A stretch of 64,000 nucleotides of DNA. Source: Datnioides undecimradiatus. Lineage: Eukaryota; Chordata; Actinopteri; Lobotiformes; Datnioididae. The stretch lies in contig WARS01000016.1 of the NCBI GenBank assembly GCA_008933995.1, positions 13,081,348-13,145,347 on the forward strand, written 5' to 3'. The translations under genes and the position numbers were made by a program. The first letter of the stretch is position 1. Each line of letters begins with the position of its first letter. Under the pieces are notes generated by a model that worked only from the letters and a program-made list of their open reading frames with translations, made no database searches and was not told the origin of the DNA. Positions 28,401-40,185 of this stretch are shown in pieces.

Positions 28401-31400
28401 CATGGATGTGGCACTAGCAGAGAGTGTCCATTATAATTAACTGAACTGCACATTGAAGTTAAAAAGTATGTGTATCCATGATTCTGTAGTCAACTGACAA
28501 TTAACTTTGTTAATTTAGTACCAGTCGGTAATAATTCTGTACCCTGCAAAAGTACTTCAAGTTGAAAGTGCTTTAAGTTACCTGAGCTGGTATAGTAAGA
28601 AAAAAAAAGGATTTCGTGTGACGGCTGTGTCTTGCACCGTTATTTTTAAAGTCACAGATTAATGTGAAAAGTGAAAGGAAGATGTTCACATAAACAGACA
28701 CTAACAAATCAGTAGTGTGTCATTTTCTCCATTCAGCCACCAGCAGTTAGTTAGTTAGTTAGTTTCAGTTGATCTTTCTGTTGCTAATAGCAACCACTGC
28801 TGGCTCAGTTCCTTTGCCCCTAACTTATCATAATAAATTAATTGTTAATTGCACAATTTAATGACTGTACAATATGTATAACAACGTTTAGAATCAATAA
28901 ACGCCTTTTTACTTATGTTTTCTTTGCCTTCCCTCCACCTTAATGCAAGCCCCTGCTGTAGGTACTTGATTCCATCAAGCAAAACTCAAACTATGTTATT
29001 ACTCCATATAAACTTATGACAGTTTACATTTTCACTAAACATGCAAATTATATCTAATTTTTAAAGTTTTTAAAGTGATCTTTTCATCATAGAAATTTTG
29101 ATAATACGGTGTCTGTGGTTGCAAGTGGCATCTAAGCAGTTGTCTGGAAAACTGTACTTTATAACTTTATAAATGTGTACAACAACAATTTAGGTAAAAG
29201 TAGCGACATGGGGCACTGTATTTGATTTACTTGTCAGATCACAAATCACACAAGAGATTGGTTGAAAAAATTTGGAGGTCTGGGTAGGCAAAACCACAAC
29301 TTTATAACTTATTGCACCGTAGCTCAATTAGCTATGCTGCTAGCGCCCCTATTAGCCGACTCTGCCAGACCCAGATACACCCTATGAAACTGTCAGAAGC
29401 CAGTACAGCAATGAAAGACCAAAATCTCATGTCTTAGCAGCGTAAGCACCAACACTCCCCCTATGCTTCAACCTCTCAGTCCAGGCAGGGTCAGCAGGAC
29501 TGCTAGCTGCACAGCTAACCCAGCTAACTAGCTAACAGGTGCGGCAGTTAAACATAAATCACAGAGTTGATGCAGAGCTGTAGGATGTCAGCGGGAAGAC
29601 TAGAAAATATGTTCTCCATTAAATATGATCCAGTTTTACCCAAATCAGTGAATGAACTCGTAAAGTTGTGTTTCTGTACTGCAAATACGACACAAGGAAG
29701 ACCATCTTTCACTGCTGAGATTGTGTGATATCCTGTCAACTGTGTTGTCCTAGCGACAGCAGCACCAAAGAAATTACCATGGAAACGGAATGAGGGGGAG
29801 AAAGCTGTTTGTTGACTCTTGAACTAAGACTGTTACTTTCATCTATTGCAACTACCATTCTGTGAACAGGCTTGAGAGGCATCTTATATCTAAAATAATC
29901 TAAAAAACATTGTTGGACCAGTATCTATTCTACCATATTTTGTAACAGCTGTTATTGTAGATAGATAATTGTAGATAACTCATCAGCTAAGCGCTAATAG
30001 GACTAACGACACAGTAAGTACTTGCTAGCTAACTGTTGTTAGTTCATTCAGTTTTTCAGTTAAGTTACAGTTCATTTACTTTTAAGCTTCTGTTGATGGT
30101 TTGTACTTTACTTTTGACAGGAGTCTGTACTAGACTAATAGGCAATAATACTTCTCTGGCTTGACTCACTGCAGAAAAAAACGTATGTAAACTGTCAGTT
30201 ATGCCTGACTTATCCAGGTCGTCACTTTAGTGCTACAATTGTTTATTGTAAAGTATCATCTAGTCATTTTTTGCCAGTGTCAAGACAGCAAGTCTCCCAC
30301 CAGAGGAACATTGGAAAGATATTTACTGTAAAATATTAATGGATTACCTCTTGGTCATAGTGTTCAAGTAACCACACTTCGAGGATCAAGGGTGTTGTCT
30401 GTGCAAATTGTTTGTTTACATTTAAAACAAAAATTAGCAAAGACATTTCAGCTCTCAAATATTGATGATCAGCCTAAAAAGGGGGTTGTCTGTTATTCCC
30501 AGTAAACCTTTAAAAGCCACCCACAGTAATGCTAGGTGTTAGTCAAAATCAAATAGGTATGAGTATTATCTGCTATCTAAAAAAATCCAATATTGATATG
30601 CAGTGGTGGTCATAATGGCCAAATACAACCAAAAATATCAATATAAACGATATTGTGGTGTTTGTGCTGTATAGGGAAAATCATCATATCATCACAACAC
30701 AGGATGACTGAAATTTGATGTTCTCCTTCTTCCTCTTCCTCACATCCTTTTTTTCCACTATAGAGGAAGTCTCTAAGGGACCAGTGGTTGATGGAGGGAG
30801 CTCCCCTGTCCCCAACCTCCCTGGATACACAGAATCTTCACTCACCTCTGTGGGGCACCCAGGCCCAGGAGATTGAAAAGCGCATTGACAAGTACAGCCA
30901 CTGTGTGTGAGGTTGTGCGTGTGTGTTGTGTCTGGGGAAACGAGACAGTTGGTGACTGCCTGAGACACTTAGCAGAGCTGAGAGAGCATCACTGAACTGT
31001 CACATTTTTGTTGTATCTGTGTAGTTTAAACGGTGTAATAGATAGCTGTAGCATTCCATTTTCTATTGTTGTTTTCTTGACATTGTATCAGCAAAGTCAT
31101 GTTTTAATTCCACCAGTGCTGAACTCACAAGCAGCCAGTGACACGGCAATCCAGCCTTCACACTTGCCAGACAAAACTATACTTTTCTTTATTACGGTGG
31201 GCATTGTTGCCATGTCCCTCAAGACTACGCTCCAAAAACCAGCCTTCTTATTGCAAAGGTTCACAGTTCTGTGTATGTGTGTACGTCGATCTCAGGTTTC
31301 AGTCAGAAAGTCAGCGGCTGGCAGAGGAGGAAGAAAAGCTGAAGGAACAGATGGAGGATAGCCAAACGGTAAGGAACATGCCTGTGTGCACGCACACACA

Positions 31401-34400
31401 CACTTGCCCACTTAGTCTGTGGACACAAAGGAGGTTGGAATATGTGTTGAACAAGCTTGCTCCATCATCTTCCATTAGGCAGAAAATTTCCCACAACTTC
31501 TGTCTGTGGCTTTTTGCCATGAATAATGCATTTCCTCTCTTAATGTACCTTTGATGTAGCACCTCTTGTTCAAAAGCAGGAACTTTATGAATGTAAGCAG
31601 CTCTGTTACATAAACAATTCAGCACTTGATCCACTCTGGAATTATTGTTTTACCTCCAGCCAAGTGCAAGTATGTTTACCTCGGCTTGCCCAAGGTCTTT
31701 TTAGTAGAACAAAAGAGTTGTCCTTCTTTTTCTATCACCTGCCTCTGGGTCTTTCTAGTAAGGTTTTTCATTTATCATATGTCCATCTTAACCTTGACTT
31801 TTGAGTTTACCTAAAATCTACCAAATGCAACAACAGTGGATTACATTTTTAAACTGTTATCTCCAATTATGGATGCTGGCTGTGATAGAGGGGACCTTTT
31901 CCTCTGTGTGAAAATACATCACTCTAAACAGGCCCTTACAGCAAAGCACTCAGACTCAGAGAGTGAATGACAGCTACTATCTGGCAACTCAAACAGGCAC
32001 ATGATCAAGATTTTTTTCATGATTTTGTTTGCCTAATGCTTTTTGATGAGACTAGGGCTTTGATAATATGTTCCAGCCCTTGAAAGCAGGCTTTTAATTG
32101 CAAGGTACACACATATACATGATTACTGTTTATCTGTGCAGTTCTGACGTAGTTAAGTATATGCTACACCACACTGTGGAGAGGTCATCTTTTCAAAGGT
32201 CGGGTAGGGCTTTTCAGCTCAATCACCCCCCCTTGTGACGAGGCAGAATGTCATGGCCCATTTTAACAACACAAATCATCTCAATCCTTCATCTGCAGTG
32301 GACACATTAACTAGTTAAGTACAGGCTGTGCTTGTCTGTGCTGCTTAGAGCGTGGAATACATACATATTTAGAGAGAAAATAATATTTTGTCTGTTTCCT
32401 CAAAGCTTGTATGATGTGTGACGTTACAGCATTTGCATTTCATTTGTTGTCTTTTTCTATTCTCCTCAAAATAATCCAGAGGTTCAGGCAACACAACAGC
32501 TTCACCAGTTCAGTCTCAGTAAATTTAATTCCTCCTCTGCCCCTTTTACCCAACAGGAAGCAGCGAAAGCGGCAGAGGCCGGAGCAGGTAAGGGGGATCA
32601 GTTAAACCTTTTGGCACAGAAGAATGTTAAAATTACCGTATGTGTTTTAGAAAATTGCTTTTCCCTTAGCTTTTTCCCAGCAAAAGTGATGATTTGATGC
32701 AAGATTCTTACTGTGAGGAGGTAACATGAGCATTTTAAAACAATTTGACACCCACTGTATGTAAGCAAGTGCAAAGTGAAGCATTGAAAACAAAGAATGT
32801 CCTATCCATGTTAACCCTATACCACTGTTATCATGTTGAAACCACTGTCTGCTAGCACTGTTTTTCTGGCTGCCACTACCTGTCAGCCAATTTTGTTCCT
32901 CTAACCCCACTCTTCATTACATCTGTGCATCTTAATTACAGTTCATATGTTTATTGTTTGAACTCCTTTTCATCTCCCCCTCTTTGCTTGTTATGAAAAG
33001 AACTTGATCTATTCATAGAAAAGAAACATGTTCATAATCAGGATTTTGTTGTCATCTAGTGCTGCACCTTTGCATTTATATTATAACTAGATATCTGTTA
33101 TTTAAAGAAGCACTAATGTGCACACCTTAGTCTGAATAGTTTAATTTAAAGATACAATATACTCAACTGTGTCATTATCTGGGACTGTAATTTTCGATGT
33201 CTACACTGCATGTCTTAAAAACGTAGCGATCTGCTAATGATACAATAAATACCAATGATTTCTTTCTCAGAAATAGTTTATGATGCTGTCGTGCAGAATG
33301 GAGAAAACGGTGCAACAGGACTTGGTGGGTATAGACCAGACACGTGTCATTAAATGCACATAAACATACAACATAATACTGGAATAAAGCTTGTGTGTGG
33401 AGCACAAAACAAATCCTGCACACATTAAATCACACTTAGAAGCTGACATACTTTTTATGCCCTCTATTCCCTGTTAAGTCTCAGCCAATCACCATCTAAC
33501 CCCTCAAGGACCACTGAATCCCCTATAAAAACAATTGTATGTATGCTTTCTATATACTGATCTTAAGAAAATTAGCATCATAAAGGAAGGGGTGGCACAG
33601 GCACGCCCGTACCTCACAAAAACTTCATACATGCTGTGATGAATATTTAGGTATGTAGAACAAGGTCCTGCATATATATTTATGCTAATAATCCCTTAAG
33701 TGCACAACTTGCATTTTTAGAGGACAGTGGGAGCATAGACATGTCAGTGGGATGCTAATCACTCTTTTGATGAAGACAAGAGAGTTATAATAAATGAAAC
33801 TGACTCATCCGTTTGTACATTCATAATCCAGATCTTTACCTTCAGATTGCAGCATCTAAAGCATCTCTTTGCATCTTGTGTTTTCTCAGCTACTGCATAC
33901 TTTTCTGATGACAAATGTTAAAATGATTGATATTTCACATCTTTTTGATTTCTTTTGTGCTTTTTTCTCACACTGGGCTTTATCAGCTTAGGCAATTAAT
34001 TGTAGAGGTGAATGACTTTTCTGTATAATGCATAAAGATGTACTGATGGCCCACCCTTTGTTTACCCTAATACAATACATAAATGTGCTGTATTGAGCAC
34101 TGACATATTGGTAGCAAAGCAACCTCTAATTGCAATCAAGTAAGTGTGCGTCTCCACTAACCACAATGAAAGCTAATAATCAGTGTTAATGACAGTGTTG
34201 CATATTGATTGCAAATTCTCGTAAGATCATTTAGATGCATGAACAGCACTAACTACTCTAACAAGTGCACTTGCACAGAAATCTCTTTCTTTTCTGACAG
34301 TAATATTTATTTGATATTTTTCTTCAGACAAAACTGAAGATGAAGTGAAGACAAACCAAAGCCGACTGCTGGATGTAACTGCAGCTGTCCTAACAAATGG

Positions 34401-35322
34401 CAGAGGAGATTTGGAAACAGACACCAGTCACCATGCTGCAAAGCAGAGTAATCAGTCCAGCACCAATGGACCAGTTGTAGCCTCTGACGGGGTTGTAAGC
34501 ATGAATTTGGAATTGGGGATGACCCTTGGTGTTTCTGACGCAGAGCCCAGACAGGATCTAAACATCAACATTCATGAGGATGATGAAGAGGAAGAAGGAA
34601 CTCTCGTGATGAGGGCAGAACGTGTGATCATCACAGATGAAGGGGATGATGTACCTGAGGATCAGGAAGATCAACAACAGACCATGTCAGAGGAAGTAGC
34701 TCTGCAGAGTACAGAAACAGGCCAAGCAGAAGGAGAGGAGTCTGTGGAGGAGGTGGTAAAACCAGAATCTGCTCCAGAAATGTTCACACAACCAGAGAAG
34801 AGTGAGGCAACTGAAGCTGCTGCAGAGGCACAACCAGCAGCTACAGATGGAAGCATGCATGATGGCATGAAGACAAGTGAAAACAGAGATACAGAGACAA
34901 CAGCTGAAGGACAGGACAAACAATTGGAAGAGCTGAGCTCTGTGCAGTCCCCATTAGATGCTACAGAGGGCATTACAATGGCTTCAGTGCCAGTCTACCC
35001 TGAGTCTGCACTCACACCAGACCTAGAGGCTGAGGTAACAACTGCGGTGTCACTGGAGGAAGCAGAGGCAGCACCAAACACCCAAGACCCTGTCACTCTG
35101 CCTGGCCACTTTCAGGAGGTGCCCCTGGCTGATCCCCAGAAGAACCAGAGGACAGAGGCAGGGCCGGGGGAGCAGGAACCCCTTCTGTTGCAGGCCAAAG
35201 CCCCCAATACCAGTGCAGAGTCGGCAGCAGCTAACAGCCCAGCCAACACAGAGACACATAGCCCTGGTCAGGCGACTGAGGCACCCAAAAGCAAAACCTG
35301 CAAGTGCTGCTCTGTCATGTAA
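25350..35322 (+). CDS. palm3: Paralemmin-3-like protein (seven coding exons, 468 aa)
   Basis: Paralemmins are lipid-anchored, coiled-coil phosphoproteins on the cytoplasmic face of the plasma membrane, linked to membrane shape. The coding parts are 25350-25394, 26660-26740, 30764-30891, 31296-31368, 32557-32587, 33271-33324 and 34328-35322. They join in frame to 1407 bases. Residues 1-100 hold the family's charged coiled coil, including EKRRLQEEQDRAKREMEDEK and a KRKSLRDQWLMEGAP stretch. The last exon is long, acidic and low-complexity, and ends in KTCKCCSVM: a CaaX box (CSVM) for prenylation with nearby Cys for palmitoylation. The coiled-coil wording and the KTCxCCxVM ending match PALM3 better than PALM1, PALM2 or palmdelphin. 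A misp3-type neighbour supports this. The protein is shorter than human PALM3, and microexons could be missing from this model. Confidence 0.82.
25435..25486. repeat. (TA)n(GATA)n compound microsatellite
   Basis: TA units to about 25470, then GATA units, starting only about 40 bases after the palm3 exon donor. A second short TATA/GATA patch lies at about 25572-25605. Confidence 0.95.
25485..25562 (+). repeat. Direct repeat, right copy, after palm3 exon 2
   Basis: Partner of 25126-25238, with an internal deletion. Both copies carry ATTTGTAAACACCAA and GGTTTTGTGTGTGACGTATAG. Confidence 0.85.
26660..26740 (+). CDS. palm3: palm3 coding exon 2 (coiled coil)
   Basis: A strong pyrimidine-rich acceptor (CTCTTCCAG) precedes 27 codons of charged coiled coil ending LRLQQLK. 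The donor is AAG|GTCTGA, which keeps GT but is otherwise poor. Read-through would stop at once (TGA as the second intronic codon). Phase 0 on both sides. Confidence 0.88.
26741..30763 (+). other. palm3: palm3 intron 3
   Basis: No additional exon recognised. It includes a (GTTA)n run near 28745-28765 and a segment at about 29300-29800 rich in GCTAGCTAA-type motifs that resembles degraded transposon sequence, without clear ends. Confidence 0.75.
30764..30891 (+). CDS. palm3: palm3 coding exon 3 (paralemmin signature)
   Basis: Begins RKSLRDQWLMEGAP after a TTTTCCACTATAG acceptor. This is the family's most conserved block (K-x-LRE/D-x-WLxxG). It ends in phase 2 at a weak AA|GTACAG donor, and the split AAG codon is completed by the next exon. 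Confidence 0.87.
31296..31368 (+). CDS. palm3: palm3 coding exon 4 (end of coiled coil)
   Basis: Acceptor GATCTCAG, donor ACG|GTAAGG. The first base completes the split codon. The exon encodes a Glu/Lys/Gln-rich coil containing RLAEEEEKLKEQMEDSQT. Phase 0 at its end. Confidence 0.85.
31369..32556 (+). other. palm3: palm3 intron 5
   Basis: No exon or mobile element recognised. Confidence 0.75.
32557..32587 (+). CDS. palm3: palm3 coding exon 5 (31-nt microexon)
   Basis: A pyrimidine-rich tract with a CCAACAG acceptor precedes 31 bases (EAAKAAEAGA plus one base), followed by a good GTAAGG donor. It fits the reading frame between its neighbours exactly (phase 0 in, phase 1 out). The Ala-rich content is not diagnostic, so the call rests on splice sites and phase. 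Confidence 0.65.
32588..33270 (+). other. palm3: palm3 intron 6
   Basis: GTAAGG donor to TTTCTTTCTCAG acceptor. Nothing else recognised. Confidence 0.65.
33271..33324 (+). CDS. palm3: palm3 coding exon 6
   Basis: An excellent acceptor and 54 bases giving IVYDAVVQNGENGATGL, a paralemmin-like short exon. The donor is G|GTGGGT, phase 1, which matches the phase of the last exon. Confidence 0.72.
33325..34327 (+). other. palm3: palm3 intron 7
   Basis: GTGGGT donor to TTTTTCTTCAG acceptor. No exon or repeat recognised. Confidence 0.7.
34328..35322 (+). CDS. palm3: palm3 last coding exon, CaaX end
   Basis: About 330 codons with strong acidic and Glu/Ala/Thr bias, including a RAERVIITDEGDDVPED block like the conserved ERV-acidic segment of paralemmins. 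The end KTCKCCSVM followed by TAA is the lipid-modified C-terminus. The frame needs one base from the previous exon, which it supplies. Confidence 0.9.
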
Positions 35323-36295
35323 ATGCCCCCTCTGTCCATTTATTTCATCTCTCCCTGGTCAGTCTTCCAGCACCCTACAGTGTGTCTTTCTGCTGTTCAA
35401 TTCACAACACACTCCTTCCCTCCTTGGTTTTGTGATACCATCCTTTTTCAGCACACCCATAATCTACTTCCCTTCCCTCCACTACCCTCTGCCCTCATTC
35501 CATGTATTCAGCTTAAAAGGTCCTCATCCCACTCTTGAGTTTTGATTCTGCAGGAGGAAATGAGCTCTCTACAGCATGATATTGGGCAGGTGGTATTGAC
35601 TGGACTTGACAGTGTTTATGTGCCTTGAGGAGCTCTCTGTCAAGAAATACATTTTAAATTCATATGACATGGACCAAAATCTTTTTTTTCCTTTTTCAAT
35701 GCTGTTTGACTTTAATTTCATTTACCTTGTTATCACATGAGCAAGCCTATATATCATACAACCCACATATCAGATGCAGTTAAGGGAAATATACAGACTA
35801 ATGTATTTTACACTGTTGTATCTGCATGCATAATTCACCATTCATTAATTTTCAGAATCTTAATATGATAATTAACTGGAAAAGTCCAAAGATCTGGAGA
35901 AGTTAAGAGAGGTTATTGTTCTAATTTAATAAGCTGAATTATTTTATTGATTTTTTTTTTTTTATTTTTGATTTTTTTTTTGGTGGTCTTTTTATTAGAG
36001 CTATTTTTAATCCAAGTATAGCACTTGAATATTTGTATTCACTGTGTAATACAGGTTTTCACAATACATGGACTAATACTATGGTCTAATTTATAAACAA
36101 CAGCATTCACCACTGAATATTTTTGGGTCATTTTAGGGCCATTGTCATGTATTTGAAAGTACTAGAAAATACAAAATTTTAATCTTTATCAGCTGAGTTT
36201 TGAAAAGAGGATGCATGAATGTACATATACTGTATACAGAAATGTGTGGAATTGATTGTATGAGATGTCAGCTTTGAAATGATTTAATGATTAAA
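35323..36295 (+). other. palm3: palm3 3' untranslated region (probable)
   Basis: AT-rich sequence after the stop codon with T-rich blocks near 35950-35985. The first reasonable polyadenylation signal I see is ATTAAA at 36290-36295. The true end could be earlier or later. Confidence 0.4.
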
Positions 36296-37690
36296 CTGAC
36301 ATTTGTGATAAATTCTGTCATGTACTTGATGTTCTTCCAGCATTTCTGTTCCTCAAATAATGGACGTTTCCCAAAAACCACAACATTTCATGAAGCACTG
36401 TTCACTGACTAATGTTTAACTATTTGTTGGTTTAACTGTTGGTCATAATCTCCTGCTGTGAGTTAGAGCTGCAGCCCCATCAGACAACTGGTATTTGTAT
36501 AATAACGCAGCTTTATTTGTGGTAAATATTCTCCCAAAGAGAGGTAAGGAACTGAATCTGTCAGGGACTGTGTTCATGAGATGATGTAGCTAATGTTCCC
36601 TGTGACAGCTCTTAAGAAAACCTTAATTTATGCAAGAACATACCCCCCCAGACCAAACTCTGTCCCAGTGGGCTCTGTGTCAGCTGAACAGAGAGCTCTC
36701 AGCAGTTCCTGCCCAACAACAGTAGGAGGAACCGTCACATGAGAAGCCAGCAGCTCCTTGTGCTAGATAGATACCCATCAACCCGCTCTGAAAAGAAAAT
36801 GATCAGTGAGGACAGGCATTTACTCAAGGTGTTATTACATATTTACATATTCACTACATATTACATAGGATCATATTGATACAGGCTTTGAAAAGCATCA
36901 ACATGTTTCAAAAACATTTTTTCTGAAACATTTTTGCCCAAAAGACAGTTTTTAACAAACTATAAAAACAAAAGAACCACATTATGATACCACTATACTC
37001 AGATGACAAATTTGTAGCAAGTTTGATAAATGATATTGTCATTAAAACAAATGCCCACACACACAGTATCCATGAGTTTATTTTGATATAAATTTTCCAC
37101 AACTAAGTCAGAACATGTCAGAAACCGTCCTGCTGTGCCTGGTTATTAAGATAAAACAAACAAAATAATAACCACATAGTAACATTTACACGACTTTAGT
37201 TTGTTACCTGCAAAAAAATATTTTCTTTGTCCTCACAGTATCCCTCACTGCCTTGAAGACAATGCAGGCTAAATTATACAGGTTAATGGGAACTGTGAAA
37301 CCTGAAGTGTATTTACAAATTTGAATTTGTTTGTCAGCTACAGTTACTGCTAATTAAATACACTCAATGCAAAGCTCACATAAAGCTGACTGACTGACTG
37401 AATTTTTCATTTTAACTATGTTTTTTGTAGATTTGCTGTGTGGTACAGTCATAAGTAGAACATGCCATTATCACAAAATACTTTATTGCTGCTCCTGACT
37501 AAAGTGAATACTTAGATAGATAGATAGATAGATAGATTTTGACTGGATGTGAATCACCAAAGCCACCACATTCATGATTTTGTTGCATCTGATCAACACA
37601 GTCAACACGTTACCACAAAGAGAGAGAGAGTAAACAGGTTACCTTCCAGAGCATACAATCATAAGTCAAAGTTCTAAAAACATTCATTAA
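36296..37690. other. Spacer between palm3 and the lipocalin array
   Basis: No gene seen. A (GATA)n run lies at 37513-37537. Confidence 0.6.
37513..37537. repeat. (GATA)n microsatellite
   Basis: About six TAGA/GATA units, without the LINE tail block seen at 5195. Confidence 0.9.
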
Positions 37691-37784
37691 TTTCACAATC
37701 ACTGAATCCACAGGTGACAAGGAACTATGCTCTTTGGTATTTTCTGTATTGTGAAACCAGAAGTTCCTGAAACAGCCTAAAAAC
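37691..37784 (+). promoter_or_regulatory. Promoter module of lipocalin A
   Basis: TTTCACAAT at 37691-37699 is mirrored by its exact reverse complement ATTGTGAAA at 37748-37756. Both resemble C/EBP sites. A TATA-like CCTAAAAACC lies at about 37777-37786, some 55 bases before the ATG. The same arrangement precedes the other five genes. Confidence 0.55.
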
Positions 37785-37837
37785 CAGCCAGACCTTCTCA
37801 ACCGTCATCCCACCGACTGCTTTCAAAACTATACACT

Positions 37838-38428
37838 ATGTTTTTTGCTGTGTGTTCAGTCGCTCTCCTCTGTTTGGTGTGTGTGAGCCATTCAGCTCCT
37901 CTGGCCTGTGAAGATATAGTTCGTCCTGTAGATCAACTGGATCTTCATCACTTGAAGGGAAGATGGGCTTTGGTTGCAGGCAGTCTGAAAGACCCTGCAG
38001 CTGAGGACATCCTAAAAGGAAGAGACAGTGTAGCTGTTGATTTCCACAATTCCTCATACACCCAAGCCAACCTAGTTTGTGGCCTCTGCCAGTATCATTC
38101 CCACAACATCTCAATGGATGGCCAGGTCTTGACCTTGAAGGAGTGGATCTTTAACTTTACCGTGACCTTCTTCCATACATCCTGTCCAGACTGTGTTGTG
38201 TTGACGCTTGAGGTGGACTCACCAAAGTATAAGTCAATGGACTTCTACCTGTTAAGCAAAAGGAGGGAGGTGGACCAAAAGGAGATGGACGAGTTCAGAG
38301 TGCAGGTGGAGTGTCTGAAGATGCCTCCACCACTTGTCATGGATCCTACTAAGGAGCTTTGTCCAGAGGAGACTACCAGCAATGCAGAAGCTCAAACTGA
38401 AGAAAAAGTCAAGGGACAAAATGCTTGA
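37838..38428 (+). CDS. Secreted lipocalin-like protein A (196 aa)
   Basis: This is probably an extracellular carrier of small hydrophobic ligands, of the fish plasma lipocalin type that includes tributyltin-binding and saxitoxin/tetrodotoxin-binding proteins and resembles alpha-1-acid glycoprotein. Residues 1-20 form a signal peptide (hydrophobic core, cut near HSA|PLACED). The lipocalin G-x-W motif is GRW in HLKGRWALVAGS. Conserved Cys are those of ACED, SCPDC, VEC and ELCP. There are N-glycosylation sites NSS, NIS and NFT. The barrel's last strand and helix look like YLLSKRREVDQKEMDEFRVQ. A CGLC pair where the other copies have a single Cys gives it one extra Cys. The gene is intronless, with AATAAA at 38466-38471. 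The ligand cannot be told from sequence. Confidence 0.85.
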   Translation: MFFAVCSVALLCLVCVSHSAPLACEDIVRPVDQLDLHHLKGRWALVAGSLKDPAAEDILKGRDSVAVDFHNSSYTQANLVCGLCQYHSHNISMDGQVLTLKEWIFNFTVTFFHTSCPDCVVLTLEVDSPKYKSMDFYLLSKRREVDQKEMDEFRVQVECLKMPPPLVMDPTKELCPEETTSNAEAQTEEKVKGQNA

Positions 38429-38471
38429 GAGGCTTTTGTAACATGATATTTGTGCACATTGTGTCAATAAA

Positions 38472-40000
38472 TGTTGATACATACCAGCATGATTTCATTT
38501 TCATCCTATCAACCAATAAAATATTTTAAATACCTTAAGCTGTTCTTTTGTCGTCACACTAACTTTATCTGCCATTTTTAAGTTAGTTACATTTCAGATT
38601 AAGACTTTACAAAAAAATATGTTCATAGTCCATGTGATAAACTGGCAAAGATTAAATCAGTGGTTTTTAACCTTTTAGACCTAATTTTTAGGAAAACAGT
38701 GCATTGTACTGTGTTAGGCCTGACCTACTTTCATATTTAAGATGTTTATGTGTTTTTGGCTATTCCACAAAGAGACATTTCTCCTTTGTAGTTCTCAGTT
38801 GATTTTGTCAAAAAGAAATTAAAACAGTGCAGAGAGATTTTACAATATTTCAGATAAGAGAGAAATTACAAATGCTTTATAACTTACTACTGGTGCAAAG
38901 AGTTCCTACTACACAGTCAACAATCTAATAAAGTTATTAATAACAACACATAAATCACATGGCACTAAAAAGGATTTTGAATTAATGAATCACTTTCCAG
39001 TCTGACAGAAGCTTGAGGCAGTATATAGAGATTGCACTGTTGACCAAAAACCTGGTCTAAAGTCAGTTGTGCAATGCTTTCTTGCAATATTACTCCTGCA
39101 TTATTCAGAGGTTGAGATGTCTATGCTTATACTCCACTTGTTATACACACAGGGACAAACATCAGTGCTTTTCTTCCTCAGTCCAATGTTGGAGCAATTG
39201 TTCTTATGCACTCAAACAGAGTTGTTGACCAGACAGAGGAATCAGAGGGTCCACCACCTGTCACCAATTGGTCACAGTTTAAATGGCAATGCACCTGGTG
39301 CACTGGGAAGAGGAGGTAATGCTTGGACTGGTTTAATACATTTTAATTTGCACCCAAAATATACATGTGGTTTATTAAGAGACCTAATACAATCCTGTTA
39401 CACCCTTCAAATAGCAGAGGTAGAGTTGGATGTTGCCTATATCTGCCATTCACTTTAACCCCTGAGGTATAAGTCATTTTTTAGGGTCTGCTATGAAGTT
39501 TTTGATCCAGCTGAGTATTTGGAAACACAGTACAGCAGAAATTTTAACATATTTACCAATGCTTTCATGCATTTTCTGTACCGTTTATATGAAGACCTCC
39601 ATTTTCAGACCAGTGTCTCAGGTAGCTCCATTTGAATATTTTGAAATCAGGAAATCAAATTTGACTTGAAAATTGAAATTACAAATCAATTTAAAATGGA
39701 TTCATTCTGAAGCAGTCCTGCTAATGGACTCACACATTAGTGGCAATATTCCTAAACAAAATTTTGTTTTTCAGTCTAATTGAAACTCTGAGATAAGATA
39801 AACAAATGACCCCAGTGTGCAGCTGCTCTGTATTCTCAGTATTCTCAGTATTCACTAATGGGTAATATCTGCTGTCTATTAAAAAATATTAATCTTACAG
39901 AACTTTAACACGAGAGAAGTAAAGAGAACAACACACAGTGTGCCCACAGCACAACTCCACAGTACACAATCAATAGTCACAGACAATCCTGAAAATATAA
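38472..40000. other. Spacer between lipocalins A and B
   Basis: No gene supported. A plus-strand frame at 39069-39458 has no recognisable domain. A triple TATTCTCAG repeat occurs at about 39831-39852. Confidence 0.6.
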
Positions 40001-40093
40001 TTTCACAATCACTAAATCCACAGGTAACAAGGGACTTTGCTCTTTGGTATTTTCTGTATTGTGAAATTGGAAGTTTCTGAAAAAGCCTAAAAA
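40001..40093 (+). promoter_or_regulatory. Promoter module of lipocalin B
   Basis: Nearly identical to the copy A module, with TTTCACAAT at 40001-40009, an inverted TATTGTGAAA about 50 bases on, and CCTAAAAACC at about 40087. An insertion of about 40 bases relative to A separates it from the ATG. Confidence 0.55.
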
Positions 40094-40185
40094 CCAGCCA
40101 GACCTCATCACAGCCACATGCTCCATTTAAAGCTACAGTGTGACTGACAGAGGTGTCCCACCGACTGCTCTCAAAACTATACACT

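Noticed and set aside
25350..35322. Assigning the paralemmin gene to palm1 or palmdelphin
   Set aside because: The coiled-coil wording, the K-T-C-x-C-C-x-V-M end and the misp3-type neighbour fit palm3 better. Palm1 remains a weaker alternative.
39069..39458. 129-codon plus-strand frame between lipocalins A and B
   Set aside because: There is no recognisable motif, no splice or promoter context, and no similarity to the array genes.
40153..40185. Upstream extension of lipocalin B
   Set aside because: The extension begins at a GTG codon. ATG 40186 gives the signal peptide shared by all copies.
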